From SIG78 sp045587205 (GTDB taxonomy: Bacteria > Verrucomicrobiota > Lentisphaeria > Victivallales > Victivallaceae), in contig JAZNBV010000083.1 of NCBI GenBank assembly GCA_045587205.1, forward strand, positions 1 through 41,105: DNA of 41,105 nt, in the 5' to 3' direction. A program made the translations under genes and the position numbers. Of this stretch, positions 9,601 to 16,471 are shown one piece after another; position 1 is the stretch's first letter, and each line of letters opens with the position of its first letter. The notes beneath the pieces were generated by a model that had not been told where the DNA came from, searched no databases, and saw only the letters and a list, made by a program, of their open reading frames with translations.

Positions 9601-10176
9601 AATCCGTTGCATCTGGCCATAGTAACCGGACGGCTGGATATTATGCAGTTACTGCTCAACTATGGGGCAGATCCTGCTGTGATGGTCAATCATCCCAGAA
9701 TCGGTAAATGCAGTTTGGGTATAATTGCAGTTCATAAGTATTGCAAAGTAGAAGAGGGCAGCAATTTGTGTATTGAAATACTTCGACTGCTGATGAAACA
9801 CAATAAGAAATTCAATATCAATGCAGTTGAAGAAGACCGTACTTCTTTGCTTTATGAAGTATGTGTGCGTCCCGGATATAAATTTTACAGCGAAGATCAG
9901 GTGGCAATAATCCGCTTTCTGCTGAACAGCGGTGCTATCCCCTCAAAGCATATCATACGTGGTAAGGCGCTTAATGAATATCCGATGGATGAAGATATTC
10001 TTGGATTTTTGATAGGCAAAGAGCCGCCTGCGCGTAAGCTGGAAAAAGAATCAGAAGGGGACGGTTTTCAGGAGAGTTACGAAGAAAAATCCACCAGCCA
10101 GACGATCATCGGAGATTTGAAAAATCTGGTGAAAGAAGGCAAGGAAAAGAGAAACACGCGCAGAAGAACGCGCTGA
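6655..10176 (+). CDS. Membrane Ser/Thr protein kinase with zinc ribbons, thioredoxin-like segment and ankyrin repeats
   Basis: A 1173-residue multidomain protein. Residues 8-71 hold paired CXXC zinc-ribbon motifs (CPGC, CPSC, CPEC, CPEC). Residues 107-370 are a PknB-type kinase: LLGKGGMAEVY, K136, HRDIKPSN at 230-237, DLG at 250-252 instead of DFG, and GTPNYASPEQ. A single hydrophobic segment at 402-426 predicts a cytoplasmic kinase and an exported C-terminus. The C-terminal part starts with a charged linker. Next comes a stretch near 500-620 resembling a thioredoxin fold without CXXC (PLLILFDDP, YVLLYLDCS, ATPDGRFIGILD). A coiled, charged region follows, then degenerate ankyrin repeats from roughly 690 to 1130 (NGKTMLHYAAE, NPLHLAIVTGRLDIMQLLLNYGAD). 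The start has a GGGGGAG-rich leader. Probably co-transcribed with the preceding kinase. Signal and targets unknown. Confidence 0.9.
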   Translation: MLSKVFDCPGCKHRFSFEYSGELPNKITCPSCEKTRFKNEFLALIICPECRTKLRMPMGMVYAGDNVCPECNTTLDPKTVFPEDHIENGGSSGVPQLLQDGDFFDKYKIIRLLGKGGMAEVYLAEHLLLNRKCALKLMRGAASADDPVFVKRFLREAKISNAVEHENIVKVFDVGSDFKSGSLFIAMEYVEGKTLTDIMHNHELSEKELKEILVAMAGALKALAAAKVVHRDIKPSNIMLDNSGVLKLMDLGIAKASDSDIKGEMTLTMEQSTIGTPNYASPEQCRSAHSADIRSDIYSLGATLYHLAARKLPFDGVTVVETLLNVMQEDPAPLKKLRPDLSSKFSMLIEKMMSKDITKRPQTPDELLKLAEGIKVSNGKSIWDNAFFNFFRPSFASSRKNFVLRMAALGTVVFMILVLFLGGYIFAEKQYDENVADVEKDIGHFEKIISKMWFARAGKVAEKRKNKADAEKIKPVANVQKEAFHYNWLKRFSEAVATDSIQQQPLLILFDDPGKKVSGFDIRQYLSGDYPEKSYLYENYVLLYLDCSAEGKGLTREHHQENLETWERFCPSNMDLPVLATATPDGRFIGILDDFSPGKFAENLRGIREDCPEWIKNYNSVERSIDVRLHNRNLYLRMLERRKQTPVCLEMIDYVRKQIAELKKQQKIRAEVKKARENSYSAELTTTYKELVEEFLRMNKKLPRRGLIALQRDEMRLKILSHPEVDPNVFIDNGRYEMPLVDVLKRGGVHHRHKDFMRILLEKKVDVNTPWHADDRTPEELLFFGLENVDAGFKGDPLQILLAKRIECPVGDNPPLGVQNGFHGARKMLLLAPLVNDVVDENGKTMLHYAAERDDIQWAKELIYTGFTQWRRRDNNGLTAWDTALMHGSSKCVELFKNLKMDNDNSPSAVQYKLICGVIKRERKMIRQAIEAGANVYKPWYNRMNSLQNACAAGDYGIVEYLLKEQKVDPDKYERLSDRFVCNPLHLAIVTGRLDIMQLLLNYGADPAVMVNHPRIGKCSLGIIAVHKYCKVEEGSNLCIEILRLLMKHNKKFNINAVEEDRTSLLYEVCVRPGYKFYSEDQVAIIRFLLNSGAIPSKHIIRGKALNEYPMDEDILGFLIGKEPPARKLEKESEGDGFQESYEEKSTSQTIIGDLKNLVKEGKEKRNTRRRTR

Positions 10177-10186
10177 TGCAGTTATT

Positions 10187-10813
10187 TTACTGCAGAATGG
10201 CATCCAGCAGCGCTTCAGCCAATTGAGTTTTGCTCTGCAAAGCAAATTCCTGTTGGGTATTGTTTCTGCCGATCAATGTCACTGCATTGGTATCTGATGC
10301 AAATCCACGCCCCGGGACACCCACGATATTGGCACAGATGAAATCCAGATTTTTGCGTTCAAGTTTGCCCTGAGCATTCTTTATAAGATCATCGGTTTCG
10401 GCAGCAAAGCCGATCAGCTTCTGACCGGGCTTTTTATTTTTGCCGAGTGCAGCAAGGATATCTTCGGTGCGTTCCAGTTCAATGGACATATCGCCGTCAG
10501 ATTTCTTTATCTTGCTTGAGCTGTACTGTTTGGGGCGGTAATCGGCTACTGCTGCAGCCATAATGATTATATCAGCAGATGCTGCTGCGGTCTTCATAGC
10601 CTGCGCCATATCGGCGGCGCTTTCCACCGGCACAAGTTCCACACCTGCCGGCGGCACAAGATTCACAGGTCCGGAAACCAGAGTTACCTGCAGACCGCGT
10701 TTCTGTGCAGCAGCGGCAATGGCATAACCCATTTTGCCGGTGGAACGGTTGGTGATAAAACGCACCGGATCGATAGCTTCGCGGGTGGGGCCCGCTGAAA
10801 TTACCATACGCAT
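10187..10813 (-). CDS. coaB: Stand-alone phosphopantothenate-cysteine ligase (CoaB domain)
   Basis: A 208-residue protein equal to the CoaB half of the usual CoaBC fusion. It would join phosphopantothenate and cysteine in coenzyme A synthesis. Visible motifs are ISAGPTREAIDPVRFITNRS at the N-terminus, STGKMG, and MAAAVADYRP, with IGFAAET and NPD-like turns later. The flavin decarboxylase half (CoaC) is absent here and must be encoded elsewhere. The start at 10813 (MRMVISAG) has GAGG six bases upstream. A TTG at 10825 overlapping the NAD kinase stop is in frame but has no better ribosome site. It is the last gene of the minus-strand group and converges on the kinase gene with a 10-base gap. 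Confidence 0.9.
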   Translation of the reverse strand: MRMVISAGPTREAIDPVRFITNRSTGKMGYAIAAAAQKRGLQVTLVSGPVNLVPPAGVELVPVESAADMAQAMKTAAASADIIIMAAAVADYRPKQYSSSKIKKSDGDMSIELERTEDILAALGKNKKPGQKLIGFAAETDDLIKNAQGKLERKNLDFICANIVGVPGRGFASDTNAVTLIGRNNTQQEFALQSKTQLAEALLDAILQ

Positions 10814-10821
10814 AAAATGCC

Positions 10822-11589
10822 TCAATTCTGTTCGTGGGCAATCATTATTTTGAACGGCAGTTTATTGGGGTGACGCAGCACCCGGCACTCCGGACACATA
10901 AAACCTTTAAGTCCGTAAATAACAGCCTTTTTTTCAGCAAGCTGGATTTTCACTTCGCCGTGTTCAGGCACTTCGATCATTTCCGGAGAATTATCAGCCA
11001 TCAAAAGCGCCGGCCCGCGGAAAACACGTATGGCAATCTGACTTTTTTCATCCAGCACCAGATGGTTGATCTCTTCGGTACTGTTGCTGAATGCCAGACC
11101 TATGCCTACGCGGAAAATGCTCTGCGTTATACTGCGGTAATAGGCGGTACTGCCGTGAACTGTTGCCACGCCTACGGAATCGCCCACGATCTCATTAGCG
11201 TAAAGTTCGTTGTCGATCAGTACCTGATAACGCAATGCGCTGGTGCGTTCTTTGTTATGTACAAATATATCATTGATCGCCAGCAGTTTTTTATCCTGAT
11301 AAGTGCCTTCGAGCTTGGGCAGGAGCGTTCTTTCCAATTCTCCGCGCACCAGAGCGTCCAGCACTTTGCTGTAAGTATGACTGCTGCACTGCGGTGCGGT
11401 GCGGAAATCGCGCAGCGGCAGTTTAGGCACGCCGGGGTAATCGCGTTCCGCCCAGAGCAGAGTACCGTCGCCGCCGTGGGCGATGACCATATCAAAATTT
11501 TCTTCAACGATTTCCAGATTGTGTTTCAGTATTTCCGGACGGACATCGTCCAGATTTTTACCTATCAATTTGACCCGTTTGAAATCCAT
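10822..11589 (-). CDS. nadK: NAD kinase
   Basis: A 255-residue member of the ATP-NAD kinase family, which phosphorylates NAD to NADP. The GGDGTLL motif (residues 39-45) that binds ATP/NAD is intact. It is followed by the AINDIFVHNKERTSALRY segment (the NE/ND substrate motif) and GDSVGVATVHGSTAYYRSI, corresponding to the usual GDG...TPTGSTAY motif. That second motif is noticeably diverged (VATVHGS), so this is a distant branch. A C-terminal CPEC pair (MCPECRVLRHP) is unusual for the family. AGGTGAG precedes the ATG. It follows the methyltransferase by 6 bases, and the coaB ATG is 8 bases after its stop. Pairing with coaB groups NADP and CoA synthesis. Confidence 0.85.
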   Translation of the reverse strand: MDFKRVKLIGKNLDDVRPEILKHNLEIVEENFDMVIAHGGDGTLLWAERDYPGVPKLPLRDFRTAPQCSSHTYSKVLDALVRGELERTLLPKLEGTYQDKKLLAINDIFVHNKERTSALRYQVLIDNELYANEIVGDSVGVATVHGSTAYYRSITQSIFRVGIGLAFSNSTEEINHLVLDEKSQIAIRVFRGPALLMADNSPEMIEVPEHGEVKIQLAEKKAVIYGLKGFMCPECRVLRHPNKLPFKIMIAHEQN

Positions 11590-11595
11590 AAAATC

Positions 11596-12117
11596 TCACC
11601 TGTTGAAAAACTGCATTTTGCATTTGGCGTAAATCATATAGAGTGCTGCTGCCGCCGCATTGCCTACATTGACAGAGGCTTTTTTCCCCAGCATTGCCAG
11701 ATCGACTGCACCGTCACACAGCGCCAACGCTTCCGGCGATACACCATAAGCTTCATTGCCCAATATCAACGCCAGCGGCATACGGTAAGGCGAATATTCC
11801 CACACTTCCACACTGGAGCTGTTGTGTTCCAGCGCCAATATTTGGCAATTGCTCCTGCTGCGGAGCATTTTTATTGCTTCAACGGCAGAAACCGCAATTG
11901 AAGACTCCACGAGCATATCACAATCCATAGCGGTTTTTGCCAGCACCGGATGCGGCGGCATCGGCGTACATCCGCACCCGATGATCCTGACTTTCAGCGC
12001 TTCGGCAATACGGAAAATATTGCCGACATTATGTGCGCTGCGCAAGTTATCCAGTATCAGCGTAACATCCCAGTTTGCCAATGCGGCAGATTGGATATTT
12101 TCTGAAAAGTTTTTCAC
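11596..12117 (-). CDS. TrmH/SpoU-family RNA 2'-O-methyltransferase
   Basis: A 173-residue SPOUT-fold methyltransferase that uses S-adenosylmethionine to methylate a ribose 2'-hydroxyl in tRNA or rRNA. The three family motifs are present: LDNLRSAHNVGNIFR (motif 1), LILGNEAYGVS (motif 2) and KASVNVGNAAAAALY (motif 3), where the trefoil knot binds the cofactor. There is no N-terminal substrate-binding extension, so it resembles the short TrmL/TrmH group, but the target nucleotide cannot be assigned. The start is GTG at 12117 with GGGG about six bases upstream. There is no in-frame ATG nearby. It lies between glnS (25-base gap) and nadK, in keeping with a translation-related operon. Confidence 0.88.
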   Translation of the reverse strand: MKNFSENIQSAALANWDVTLILDNLRSAHNVGNIFRIAEALKVRIIGCGCTPMPPHPVLAKTAMDCDMLVESSIAVSAVEAIKMLRSRSNCQILALEHNSSSVEVWEYSPYRMPLALILGNEAYGVSPEALALCDGAVDLAMLGKKASVNVGNAAAAALYMIYAKCKMQFFNR

Positions 12118-12142
12118 CGGAAGCCCCGTTATGTAAAGAACG

Positions 12143-13813
12143 TTATTTGCTCTTTTTTGCCCAGGAATCTTTCAGCGCCACGGTGCGGTTGAAAACCGCC
12201 TTTTCTGCTGCAGAATCTTTATCCTTGCAGAAGTATCCCTGACGCTCAAACTGTACCGTGGTGCCCACTGCAATATCATCCAGTGCCGGTTCCATAAAAC
12301 CGCTGACCACTTTCAGCGAATCCGGGTTCAGCTGATCGAGATAGTTTGCATCACCGGCTCCGGGATCTTCCACTGTAAAGAGCCGGTCATAGAGCCGTAC
12401 TTCGCAGGGCAGTGCGTGTCTGGCGGAAACCCAGTGGATGGTGCCTTTGACCTTTCTGCCGTCGGGCGCATTTCCTCCGCGGGTGGCGGGATCGTAAGTT
12501 GCGTGAATGGCAGTGATGTTGCCTTCCGCATCTTTATCCACACCGGTACAGGTTATAAAGTAGCCGTAGCGCAGACGCACTTCCTTGCCCGGCGCCAGGC
12601 GGAAATAACCTTTGACCGGTTCTTCCATAAAGTCGGCACGGTCAATGTACAGTTCTTTGGCAAATGGTACCTGGCGGCTGCCGGCTTCGGGCTTTTCCGG
12701 ATTGTTGACGGCTGCCAGATGATCCACAAAATCATCGGCGCAGTTGTCGATGATCACCTTGACCGGGTCAAGTACCGCCATAAAGCGCGATGCTTCAGTA
12801 TTGAGTTCTTCGCGCACGCAGTGTTCAAAGAACGCCGCATCAGTTGTGGCGTTGAACTTGGTTACGCCCACAAGTTCGCAGAATTTGCGGATCGCTTTCG
12901 GCGGGATCCCGCGGCGGCGCAATCCGGAAACAGTGGGCATACGCGGGTCATCCCAGCCGGCAACGTGTTTGTCGCGCACCAGTTCCAGAAGTTTGCGTTT
13001 GCTCATAACCGTATAGGTCAGGTTCAGACGCGAAAATTCGGTCTGAACAGGCGGATTTTCCCAATCCAGCGCCTGCAGCAGCCAATCGTAGAAGGGACGG
13101 TGGATCTCAAACTCCAGCGTGCAGAAGCTGTGTGTGATTTTTTCAATGGCATCTTCCAGGGGATGTGCAAAGTCATACATCGGGTAGATGCACCACTTGT
13201 CGCCCTGCCGGTGATGGTGAGCGTGGCGGATCCGGTAGATTGCCGGGTCGCGCATAGTTATATTGGGCGACGCCATATCGATTTTGGCGCGCAGAACCAT
13301 TGCTCCGTCGGGGAATTCGCCATTGCGCATCCGTTCAAAGAGATCGAGGTTTTCTTCAATCGAACGGCTTCTGCCGGGGGATTCCTTGCCGGGAGTGGTC
13401 AGATTGCCTTTGTATTCTTCCCACGCTTCGGGCGAAAGATCGCAGACATACGCCAGACCTTTTTTGATCAGTTTTACGGCGCATTGGTACATTTCTTCAA
13501 AGTAATCGCTGGCAAAGTACATATGTTCTTTCCAGTCGAACCCCAGCCATTTGATATCTTCCTGAATGGATTCAACGTATTCGACATCTTCTTTGGTGGG
13601 GTTGGTGTCATCCATACGCAGATGGCACACCCCGCCGAACTCTTCGGCAATGCCGAAATCCAGGCAGATGGCTTTGACGTGTCCGATGTGCAGATAACCA
13701 TTGGGTTCCGGTGGAAAACGGGTTTCCACTCTGCCGCCGTGTTTGCCGGCGGCAACGTCGGCTTTGACCATTTCCCGGATAAAATTGCTGCTGCTTACAG
13801 TTTCTTCAGCCAT
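12143..13813 (-). CDS. glnS: Glutaminyl-tRNA synthetase
   Basis: A 556-residue class Ib synthetase that charges tRNA-Gln directly. The HIGH motif is at residues 42-45 within PPEPNGYLHIGH, and the KMSKS-equivalent is VMSKRKL near residue 270. The C-terminal anticodon-binding beta-barrels follow (RHALPCEVRLYDRLF, EDPGAGD). The PPEPNGYLHIGH form and full length separate it from glutamyl-tRNA synthetase, so this organism need not rely only on the transamidation route. It lies 36 bases after glyQS and ahead of the SPOUT methyltransferase. Confidence 0.97.
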   Translation of the reverse strand: MAEETVSSSNFIREMVKADVAAGKHGGRVETRFPPEPNGYLHIGHVKAICLDFGIAEEFGGVCHLRMDDTNPTKEDVEYVESIQEDIKWLGFDWKEHMYFASDYFEEMYQCAVKLIKKGLAYVCDLSPEAWEEYKGNLTTPGKESPGRSRSIEENLDLFERMRNGEFPDGAMVLRAKIDMASPNITMRDPAIYRIRHAHHHRQGDKWCIYPMYDFAHPLEDAIEKITHSFCTLEFEIHRPFYDWLLQALDWENPPVQTEFSRLNLTYTVMSKRKLLELVRDKHVAGWDDPRMPTVSGLRRRGIPPKAIRKFCELVGVTKFNATTDAAFFEHCVREELNTEASRFMAVLDPVKVIIDNCADDFVDHLAAVNNPEKPEAGSRQVPFAKELYIDRADFMEEPVKGYFRLAPGKEVRLRYGYFITCTGVDKDAEGNITAIHATYDPATRGGNAPDGRKVKGTIHWVSARHALPCEVRLYDRLFTVEDPGAGDANYLDQLNPDSLKVVSGFMEPALDDIAVGTTVQFERQGYFCKDKDSAAEKAVFNRTVALKDSWAKKSK

Positions 13814-13849
13814 AACAGTTTGCCTTTCAGTAAAAAGTGAACCCGTTGA

Positions 13850-15181
13850 TCAGCGGTTGATAGCATCTTCCACATAGCTGCGCAGATTGTCTATGCTGAC
13901 GCGTTCCTGCTGCATAGTGTCGCGGTCGCGGATGGTTACGGCGTTGTCGCTGGCGGAATCAAAGTCAAAGGTCAGGCACAGCGGAGTACCGATTTCATCC
14001 TGCCGGCGGTAACGCTTGCCGATGGAACCGGTAACGTCGTATTCGCAGCGGAAATACTTGTTCATATCCTTGTAGAGCTTTTCGGCATTTTCGTTGAGCT
14101 TCTTGGACAGCGGCAGCACTGCCAGCTGGATCGGCGCGACCAGCGGGGGCAGGTGCAGAACAATACGCACATCTTCATCCATACCGTCTTTCTGGGTGGC
14201 GGCGGTATCTTCATCGTAGGCTTTGCCCAGCAGAGCCAGCATTGTGCGGTCAAGACCGACCGAAGTTTCGATCACAGTGGGCATAACTTTGCGTTTGTTG
14301 TCGTGATCAATATACTGCAGATCAGTTCCGGAGAACTGGCTGTGCTGCGAAATATCCCAGGTGCCGCGGTGGTGAACGCCTTCAAGTTCGCCCCAGCCGA
14401 AGGGGAATTTGACTTCAATATCGATAGCAGCCTTGGCGTAGTGCGCCAGCTTTTCGTGTTCGTAAATGCGGAAGAAGTCATCGGTGAACTTGAGTTTGTT
14501 CTTGTAGTAGTTGATGCGCTGTTCCTTCCAGTATTCAAACCATTCCATACCCTGTTCGCCATCGCAGAAAAATTCCATTTCCATCTGGGTGAATTCGCGG
14601 CTGCGGAAAGTGAAGTTGCGCGGGTTGATTTCGTTGCGGAACGCTTTACCGATCTGGGCGATACCGAACGGCAGTTTCTGACGCGCACTGTTGCGCACCT
14701 GCTGGAAATCTACAAAGATCGGCTGGCAGGTTTCAGCGCGCAGATAAGCGGTGTGTTCATTGTCAAAGACCGGGCCGACATAGGTTTTCATCATCAGATT
14801 GAATTCGCGCGGTTCGGTCAGATTTTTGCTGCCGCAGTTGGGGCAGGTCGTGGGGTCTTCCATCTGGTCAACGCGGTGACGGCTTTTGCAGTCTTTGCAG
14901 TCGGTCATCAGGTCGCTGAACTGGTCGAGGTGGCCGGATGCCTTCCAGACGGTGGGGTGGCAGATGATGGTGCTGTCAAGACCTTCGATATTGTCGCGGG
15001 TTTCGACCATTTCGTGCCACCAGAGTGCTTCGATGGCGCGCTTCATACGCGACCCGTACGGACCGTAATCCCAGAAGCCGTTGAAACCGCCGTAAATTTC
15101 CGAACTCGGAAAGACAAAGCCGCGGCGTTTGCACAAAGATACGATCTTTTCCATCAAAGCATTTTCTTTAATTTCGCTCAT
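13850..15181 (-). CDS. glyQS: Glycyl-tRNA synthetase, dimeric (alpha2) type
   Basis: A 443-residue class II synthetase of the single-subunit homodimer type found in Gram-positives, archaea and some Gram-negatives, not the alpha2-beta2 GlyQ/GlyS type. Visible are RRGFVFPSSEIYGGFNGFWDYGP at the N-terminus, the class II motif 2 region (GKAFRNEINPRNFTFRSREFTQMEMEFF), and motif 3 (ETSVGLDRTMLALL). There is also a CKDC...CPNC metal-binding insert and a C-terminal anticodon domain (VLPLSKKLNENAEKLY). The ATG has AAGGA upstream at a longer-than-usual distance. It heads the minus-strand operon and diverges from aroB. Confidence 0.97.
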   Translation of the reverse strand: MSEIKENALMEKIVSLCKRRGFVFPSSEIYGGFNGFWDYGPYGSRMKRAIEALWWHEMVETRDNIEGLDSTIICHPTVWKASGHLDQFSDLMTDCKDCKSRHRVDQMEDPTTCPNCGSKNLTEPREFNLMMKTYVGPVFDNEHTAYLRAETCQPIFVDFQQVRNSARQKLPFGIAQIGKAFRNEINPRNFTFRSREFTQMEMEFFCDGEQGMEWFEYWKEQRINYYKNKLKFTDDFFRIYEHEKLAHYAKAAIDIEVKFPFGWGELEGVHHRGTWDISQHSQFSGTDLQYIDHDNKRKVMPTVIETSVGLDRTMLALLGKAYDEDTAATQKDGMDEDVRIVLHLPPLVAPIQLAVLPLSKKLNENAEKLYKDMNKYFRCEYDVTGSIGKRYRRQDEIGTPLCLTFDFDSASDNAVTIRDRDTMQQERVSIDNLRSYVEDAINR

Positions 15182-15222
15182 TTTCTTTAAATTCCTTAAT
15201 TAAAATTTTATGGTTGAAAAAA

Positions 15223-15250
15223 ATTATAACAATTTAATATAACACTTTAA
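15223..15250 (-). promoter_or_regulatory. Probable promoter of the glyQS-glnS-trmH-nadK-coaB operon
   Basis: On the minus strand TTAAAG (15250-15245), a 16-base spacer and a perfect TATAAT (15228-15223) lie about 42 bases before the glyQS ATG. No T-box-like leader is apparent in the short transcript leader. Confidence 0.5.
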
Positions 15251-15316
15251 CTGATTTTTGCCATTGCCGGAAGGGGGTGGTAAGGTATAAAATTGGCTTT
15301 TTCGCGGGTTTTTGAC

Positions 15317-15345
15317 TTGCGTATATGAAAAAAATGTTGTATATT
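15317..15345 (+). promoter_or_regulatory. Probable promoter of the aroB-dprA-nadC-ruvA group
   Basis: TTGCGT (15317-15322), a 17-base spacer and TATATT (15340-15345) lie about 40 bases upstream of aroB. The overlapping TTGACT at 15312 is a better -35 hexamer but would need a 22-base spacer to this -10. The rest of the 204-base divergent gap is AT-rich with no other recognisable element. Confidence 0.45.
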
Positions 15346-15385
15346 TTTAAAAGAAGTCAGTTTATCAGAGGAAAAATTTGTTGCT

Positions 15386-16471
15386 ATGTTAGAATCTCTT
15401 ACCGTTGAATTGTGCGCACGCAGTTATCCGGTTTTGCTGGGCGATACTGCTGAATGGCTGCCGGAACTGCATAAATATATTGCCAACCGGAAAGTGTTGG
15501 TGGTAAGTGATGAAAATATCTGCAATGCCGGGCATTTGCAGAAACTGCTGGATGAACTGAAGAAGTTGGATAATGTAGCTGCTGTTGATTATGTGCTTGC
15601 CCCCGGAGAAGAATATAAAACCCTGGCAAGCGTGGAAAATATCTGCCGCGCCGCAGTAAACGCCGGACTTGACCGCAGCAGTGTTTTTATTGCTCTTGCC
15701 GGCGGCGTGGCGGGAGATCTTACCGGTTTTGCTGCAGCAATTTATATGCGTGGAGTCGATTTTATCCAGCTGCCGACCACGCTGCTGGCAGCGGTCGATT
15801 CCAGTGTGGGCGGCAAGACCGGTGCCGACCTGCCGGAAGGTAAAAATCTGGTGGGGGCATTTCATCAGCCCAGACTGGTGGCTATGGATATGAGTGTACT
15901 CGATACGCTGCCGGAAAGCCAGTGGCGCAACGGACTTGCAGAAATCGTAAAGTACGGTATGATAATGGATAAAGAGTTTTTTGCACTGCTGGAAAATAAT
16001 GTGGAAAAACTCAACAGTTTTAATAAGGATTTTTACTGCAGTATAATCAGACGCTCCTGTGCGTGCAAGGCGGAAGTTGTGGCAGGTGATGAGTGTGAAA
16101 AAGGCCGCCGTGCCATTCTTAATTACGGTCATACTGCCGGTCACGCCGTGGAGAAACTCTCCAACTTCACGTTGCCGCACGGTATGGCGGTATCTATCGG
16201 TATGGCGGCGGCAGCGCGTCTGGCGGTGATTATGGGCTTATGCAGTGCAGAAGTGGAAGATATCCAGAATAAACTGCTCAAAAAACTTTTTCTGCCGGTA
16301 AATCTGCCGGAAAATAGTGACATTGAAGCAATTATAAATGCTATGCACAGCGATAAAAAGAATTCCCGCGGCGGTATAACAATGGTTTTGCCGACTGCCG
16401 TCGGCAGTGTGGAAATCGTGCGCGGGGTCGATGAAAAACTGTTGTGCGCTGCATTGGGGGATATTTTATGA
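15386..16471 (+). CDS. aroB: 3-dehydroquinate synthase
   Basis: A 361-residue NAD- and metal-dependent enzyme that converts DAHP to 3-dehydroquinate, step two of the shikimate pathway. Family blocks are present in order: LAPGEEYKTL, ALAGGVAGDLTGFAAAIYMRGVDFIQLPTTLLAAVDSSVGGKTGAD, NGLAEIVKYGMI, NYGHTAGHAVEKL (metal-ligand histidine) and LPHGMAVSIGM (second metal histidine). The C-terminus (DKKNSRGGITMVLP) is intact. Its TGA overlaps the dprA ATG (ATGA), so the two are translationally coupled. Confidence 0.97.
   Translation: MLESLTVELCARSYPVLLGDTAEWLPELHKYIANRKVLVVSDENICNAGHLQKLLDELKKLDNVAAVDYVLAPGEEYKTLASVENICRAAVNAGLDRSSVFIALAGGVAGDLTGFAAAIYMRGVDFIQLPTTLLAAVDSSVGGKTGADLPEGKNLVGAFHQPRLVAMDMSVLDTLPESQWRNGLAEIVKYGMIMDKEFFALLENNVEKLNSFNKDFYCSIIRRSCACKAEVVAGDECEKGRRAILNYGHTAGHAVEKLSNFTLPHGMAVSIGMAAAARLAVIMGLCSAEVEDIQNKLLKKLFLPVNLPENSDIEAIINAMHSDKKNSRGGITMVLPTAVGSVEIVRGVDEKLLCAALGDIL

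Noticed and set aside
10177..10194. Bidirectional terminator between the convergent kinase and coaB genes
   Set aside because: TGCAGT/ACTGCA gives only a 6-pair stem with a 6-base AT loop and no T-run on either side.
12416..13840. A 474-codon plus-strand open frame opposite glnS
   Set aside because: It is the antisense shadow of a clear glutaminyl-tRNA synthetase gene. It has no ribosome site or recognisable domain.
14153..15190. A 345-codon plus-strand open frame opposite glyQS
   Set aside because: Shadow of the synthetase. It is rich in residues produced by reverse-reading GC-biased codons and shows no family match.
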